The notes beneath the pieces were generated by a model. The model ran no database searches, was not told where the DNA came from, and worked only from the letters and a program-made list of their open reading frames with translations. Positions 60,691 through 64,000 of a DNA stretch of 64,000 nucleotides are shown here, one piece after another. Position 1 is the first letter of the stretch; every line of letters begins with the position of its first letter. A program made the position numbers and the translations under genes. This DNA is from LBZV01 sp000993855 (GTDB lineage: Bacteria; Patescibacteriota; Microgenomatia; Curtissbacterales; GWA2-41-24): NCBI GenBank assembly GCA_964492425.1, contig CAZBKB010000002.1, positions 1 to 64,000 of the forward strand, given 5' to 3'.

Positions 60691-61456
60691 ACTCAGAATT
60701 TGCGTTTTGAGATCGGATGGAGCAAATTGCGACGAGGAGCTTTTCTATGCTTTTGAAAAATTCGGAGCATCTCCCGTCATGGTCCATGTCAACGAGCTAA
60801 GGAACAAATCCAAAAAGCTAAAAGACTTTCAGATCCTTGCCCTCCCCGGCGGTTTTTCTTATGGCGACGATCTGGCATCTGGCAAAGTTTTGGCAATAGA
60901 GCTCGTTAATTTTCTAAAGGATGAACTTTCCAATTTCGTTGCCAAAAAAGGACTGGTTTTGGGGATATGCAACGGATTCCAAACACTCGTTCGGACTGGT
61001 CTTTTGCCCTTTAATAATCTTGGCAAAATGGATGTTACTCTGGCCCAAAACGAAAGTGGCCATTTTGAATGCCGCTGGGTCAAAATAAAAAGCCAAAAAA
61101 GTAAGTGTGTTTTTCTAAATCAAAAAGACAAAGTAATCGATATTGCAGTTAATCATGGCGAAGGAAGATTTTTTGCAGAACCAAAAGTCATCAGCAGGAT
61201 TGAGGATGAAAATCTTGTGATCTTTAGATATGTTGACCAAAACGGCAAACCGACACAAAAATACCCGCAAAACCCAAACGGATCAATAAATGCGATAGCC
61301 GGAGTCTGTGATCCAACCGGTAGAATCCTCGGAATGATGCCCCATCCGGAAAAATTTGTAGAAATTACCCAGCATCCTAATTGGCGACGTGGTAACGTAA
61401 ATGCAAAGTGCGGATTTATTTTCGAGGGAATGATAAACTACTCAAAACAATCATGA
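60683..61456 (+). CDS. purQ: Phosphoribosylformylglycinamidine synthase, glutaminase subunit
   Basis: 257 aa. Class-I glutaminase with LALPGGFSYGDDLASGK, nucleophile Cys in LGICNGFQTL, and His/Glu in MMPHPEKF. Supplies ammonia to PurL. Overlaps purL by 8 nt and purM by 4 nt. Confidence 0.95.
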   Translation: MAKLRICVLRSDGANCDEELFYAFEKFGASPVMVHVNELRNKSKKLKDFQILALPGGFSYGDDLASGKVLAIELVNFLKDELSNFVAKKGLVLGICNGFQTLVRTGLLPFNNLGKMDVTLAQNESGHFECRWVKIKSQKSKCVFLNQKDKVIDIAVNHGEGRFFAEPKVISRIEDENLVIFRYVDQNGKPTQKYPQNPNGSINAIAGVCDPTGRILGMMPHPEKFVEITQHPNWRRGNVNAKCGFIFEGMINYSKQS

Positions 61457-62550
61457 AGAAAATCACATATTCCCAAGTCGGGGACAATTACGATACTAAA
61501 GATCCAGTTAAAAAATTAGCGCAAGCTGCCGCGCGCCAAACAGTCATTAAAAACGAATTAGGGTTCCAAGAAGTTACAGATACCCGCGGCGAATCCGCTT
61601 TTGTCTGGCGACAAGGTCCGACCCTTTTAGCATCGGTAGTGGAAGGTTTGGGCACAAAAAATTTGGTGGCAGATGAAATGAGAAAAATTACCGGCAAAAC
61701 TTATTACGATATCATCGGTCACGATACCGTTGCAACCATAATCAATGACTTAATAACTGTGGGCGCTAAGCCTCGAGTAGTTCATGCCTATTGGGCCGTA
61801 GAAGACAACAGTTGGCTTCAAGACAAGAAAAGGATGACCGATTTCATAGACGGATGGCGTGATGCTTGCAAACTTTCAATGGCTACTTGGGGCGGTGGCG
61901 AAACGCCAACTCTCAAAGGTATTGTTGAAAAAGGGACAGTCGATTTGGGCGGATCGGCAATCGGCGTCATTAAAAATAAAAAAAATCTCATCACCGACAA
62001 TAAACTAAAAGCAGGGGACAGGATTATCCTAATAAAGTCAAACGGTATCAACTGTAACGGTCTCTCCCTGGCCCGCGCCGTTGCTAAAAAATTAAAGAAA
62101 GGTTACTCGGAAAAACTCTCAGATGGCAAGTTATATGGTGAAGCAATTCTCACAAAAACCAATATTTATGCAAAACTAGTTCAGGATCTATTATCAGTTG
62201 GTGTCGATATCCACTATATTTCAAACATTACTGGCCATGGTTTGCGCAAAATAATGCGCGCCCGTGGCGATTTTACTTATGTAGTTGAAAAATTATTCGA
62301 GCCGCAAGAAGTTTTTCTATTCATCCAAAAACACGCAAATCTAACCGATGACGAAATATACCAAACGCTAAACATGGGTCAAGATTATGCAATTTTCCTG
62401 AATCCGAAAGATATCAAAAAAGCGCAAGACATCATCAAAAAAAACAAATTCGAATCAATAAATGCCGGTTACATCGAAAAAAGCCCGCGCCAGGTAATCA
62501 TCAAACCCAAAAATCTCACCTTCAAATCTGGAAGTTTAGATCTAAGGTAA
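61453..62550 (+). CDS. purM: Phosphoribosylformylglycinamidine cyclo-ligase
   Basis: 365 aa from ATG 61453 (ATGA overlap). SVVEGLGTKNLVAD, DLITVGAKPRVVHAYWA, KAGDRIILIKSNGINCNGLSLAR, HYISNITGHGLRKIMRA. Forms AIR from FGAM. The MGTK and G-GVGTK-type ATP motifs are slightly altered but recognisable. Last gene of the purine cluster. Confidence 0.9.
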   Translation: MKKITYSQVGDNYDTKDPVKKLAQAAARQTVIKNELGFQEVTDTRGESAFVWRQGPTLLASVVEGLGTKNLVADEMRKITGKTYYDIIGHDTVATIINDLITVGAKPRVVHAYWAVEDNSWLQDKKRMTDFIDGWRDACKLSMATWGGGETPTLKGIVEKGTVDLGGSAIGVIKNKKNLITDNKLKAGDRIILIKSNGINCNGLSLARAVAKKLKKGYSEKLSDGKLYGEAILTKTNIYAKLVQDLLSVGVDIHYISNITGHGLRKIMRARGDFTYVVEKLFEPQEVFLFIQKHANLTDDEIYQTLNMGQDYAIFLNPKDIKKAQDIIKKNKFESINAGYIEKSPRQVIIKPKNLTFKSGSLDLR

Positions 62551-62553
62551 AAC

Positions 62554-62583
62554 TTGACTGTATGACTTTGAGGAATATATCAT
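62554..62583 (+). promoter_or_regulatory. Promoter downstream of purM
   Basis: TTGACT (62554-62559), 18-nt spacer, TATCAT (62578-62583), about 12 nt before the ATG at 62596. Confidence 0.5.
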
Positions 62584-62595
62584 AATAGTATATAT

Positions 62596-62823
62596 ATGAT
62601 CAAATACGATGCAAGTCACCCAAATAGACCGGGCAGAGTAAACCATTGGTTGGACATGGGTACACGTGAGCTTACAACTTTGGATCGTGATTCAATCGCA
62701 GCTATTGGTGGAGATATGACTCACCCTGATCCTGAAACTTATGATTTACATAGACCTTCCCGGAGCAATCAACGGGAAGATTTTGTATTTGGGACTAAAC
62801 CCCACTCTATCAAAGAAAGATAG
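62596..62823 (+). CDS. Hypothetical protein
   Basis: 75 aa, polar, His/Asp/Arg-rich. Not recognised. Followed after 6 bp by a small membrane protein, so the two may form an operon. Confidence 0.5.
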   Translation: MIKYDASHPNRPGRVNHWLDMGTRELTTLDRDSIAAIGGDMTHPDPETYDLHRPSRSNQREDFVFGTKPHSIKER

Positions 62824-62829
62824 TCTCAA

Positions 62830-63096
62830 GTGGCCAATTTAGCGGATATCCAATCTGAAATTGAAAAGATAAAAGCCCGCAATGAACGCGTCGAAAAAGA
62901 CAAAGCTTGGGAGACAAGTTGGGTAAGAAGAATATCAATCGCTGTTTCAACTTATATCTTAATCACAATTTTTTTAATTATAATCAAAGTTGAAAAACCG
63001 TTACTTTCTGCAATAATTCCCGCAGCTGCTTATTTAATTTCCACTGCAACACTCGTAATTCTTAAAAACTGGTGGACAAAACAAATTGCTAAATAG
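62830..63096 (+). CDS. Small membrane protein with N-terminal coiled coil
   Basis: 88 aa, start GTG. A short charged helix (DIQSEIEKIKARNERVEKDK) precedes two spans (about 35-53 and 58-79). Not recognised. Its end overlaps the 3' end of the next, convergent gene by 8 nt. Confidence 0.6.
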   Translation: MANLADIQSEIEKIKARNERVEKDKAWETSWVRRISIAVSTYILITIFLIIIKVEKPLLSAIIPAAAYLISTATLVILKNWWTKQIAK

Positions 63097-63448
63097 TAAT
63101 AATCAACAATAGAACATAAGGCAGCAACAAAACTCCCCAATAAACTAAATATGGATAAGCAGTCTTCTTAAAAGTTTTTTTACTACTCGTTATTCTATAG
63201 AGAAAAATTGAATGTAATAGAAGTCCAGAACCGTTTAACAGTATCATCACAATCTTTGGAGATCCAAATAAATTAAGCAAATAAGAACCATTCACATTTT
63301 TAGAAAATGCTTGAGTAAAGTTATTTGGGTCTAAACTACCTCGATAAAAAATCGTGTTTCTAGACGGACCCGCAAGAATTGACATTGAAAGGAGAGTACC
63401 GAAAATCAATAGACTTAACAAATACGAAACAACGAGACTTTGCCTCAC
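63089..63448 (-). CDS. Hypothetical membrane protein, three spans
   Basis: 119 aa. Hydrophobic segments at about 6-25, 64-84 and 97-118, with a polar loop of about 35 residues between the first two. Not recognised. 38 bp after the next minus-strand gene. Confidence 0.55.
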   Translation of the reverse strand: MRQSLVVSYLLSLLIFGTLLSMSILAGPSRNTIFYRGSLDPNNFTQAFSKNVNGSYLLNLFGSPKIVMILLNGSGLLLHSIFLYRITSSKKTFKKTAYPYLVYWGVLLLPYVLLLIITI

Positions 63449-63486
63449 AATTTAATTATCGTGATTCGAAATTTTAAATGCAATAA

Positions 63487-63969
63487 TTATTGGCTGGTGG
63501 AAGAAGAGGCATCCGTCGGTGACTCAGCTTTAATTATGCAGGGTGCGAGTTTACTTTTTTCATCTTCTGTGAAGTTTTGAGTTCCTTTATCCTGTACCAT
63601 TTTTATAATCAAATCTTCGCTTAGGTTTTTCTGAACACAATTAACATTAACTGATCCAACACCTGGGACCGTTGTTTCCTCTGGTGTTTGTTGAGCTTGC
63701 GGCATTTGTTGAGATGGCGAACTTGGTCCTTGTCGCATAAGCTGATCAAAAGCACCCAATCTGAAGTTTGCAATTATAAACCAAACCAAAAATGAACCAA
63801 TCATAATCCAAATTAGATAAAAAATTATCGAAAGAATAGAAACAATTTTCTGTAGCACTAAAAACTTCCCGATAACATCTTTAAGTCTTACAACATTTAC
63901 ACCAGTAATTTTTAATCCTACAGCTTTTATACGATTAACTGTTTTTTTAGGAGCCATAAACTTCTGCAT
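63487..63969 (-). CDS. Single-pass membrane protein with two-cysteine external domain
   Basis: 160 aa. Basic N-terminus, one long hydrophobic segment (about 42-68), a Gln/Pro-rich linker and a small domain with two Cys (VNCVQKNLSED and KLAPCIIK) that could form a disulphide outside. Not recognised. Confidence 0.55.
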   Translation of the reverse strand: MQKFMAPKKTVNRIKAVGLKITGVNVVRLKDVIGKFLVLQKIVSILSIIFYLIWIMIGSFLVWFIIANFRLGAFDQLMRQGPSSPSQQMPQAQQTPEETTVPGVGSVNVNCVQKNLSEDLIIKMVQDKGTQNFTEDEKSKLAPCIIKAESPTDASSSTSQ

Positions 63970-64000
63970 AGACTAACCTATTGTAAAAGTAAAATCAATA

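Noticed and set aside
1..64000. UGA recoding (Gracilibacteria/Absconditabacteria code)
   Set aside because: UGA ends rpoC, recA, secretory and purine genes at the expected lengths, and no conserved gene needs read-through.

Overview
The window is AT-rich DNA that most probably comes from a Candidate Phyla Radiation (Patescibacteria) genome, with Microgenomates the best guess. Four things point there. The ribosomal-protein operon has no rpmD (L30) between rpsE and rplO. Many proteins are short: AlaRS lacks C-Ala, MiaB lacks TRAM, and Adk is compact. A diversity-generating retroelement sits beside housekeeping genes. Many genes are leaderless or weakly Shine-Dalgarno dependent, and dispersed palindromic repeats are frequent. 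UGA acts as an ordinary stop throughout, so this is not a UGA-recoding lineage. A run of ten Ns at 52233-52242 shows the sequence is a scaffold.

Layout. 1-2430: a diversity-generating retroelement (DGR), made of the 3' part of a variable protein, its template repeat, an antisense avd-like accessory gene with a G9 tract at its start, and a reverse transcriptase. 2434-10304: alaS, then an envelope cluster (membrane protein, actin-like/baseplate-J-like membrane protein, sortase, polysaccharide deacetylase, ruvX, mltG). 10320-21401: rpoB-rpoC, rpsL, rpsG, a GreA-N-like gene and fusA. 21435-23815: an unknown gene, two toxin-antitoxin pairs and an S51 peptidase. 24010-42135: tuf, rpsJ, then a near-continuous S10/spc/alpha operon from rplC to rpoA, rplQ, rplM and rpsI, carrying secY, adk, map and infA. 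42233-48109: tRNA-Pro, recA, recX, rny, hup and miaB, with two small disordered proteins. 48114-53166: a PMT-like glycosyltransferase, a polytopic membrane protein, miaA and an AI-2E-family transporter. 53171-53564: RNase P RNA on the minus strand. 53895-62550: a compact purine cluster (purN, purD, a HAD protein, a PfkB kinase, purL, purQ, purM), mostly with ATGA overlaps. The rest is small membrane or hypothetical proteins.

Two observations stand out. First, the DGR is textbook in its chemistry: 12 template/variable differences in 106 bp, all at template adenines. It is unusual in layout, because avd is antisense and apparently out of frame through a homopolymer, and a dispersed repeat lies in frame inside the RT. 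Second, between 17.6 and 25.9 kb several conserved genes are accompanied by detached, protein-conserved but DNA-diverged copies of their own ends. These 'gene-end echoes' are the rpoC 3' end after rpoC, the fusA 5' end before fusA, the S51 peptidase 5' end about 1.3 kb before the intact gene, and two extra copies of the rpsJ 3' end after rpsJ. They look like scars of repeated allele replacement or integration at gene boundaries, often next to hairpins. I know of no named system that describes this pattern.

Promoters read from sequence are mostly sigma70-like. Several place the -10 hexamer 6-9 nt before the start codon, which implies leaderless mRNAs. All functional calls rest on recognition of translated motifs; no database search was run.
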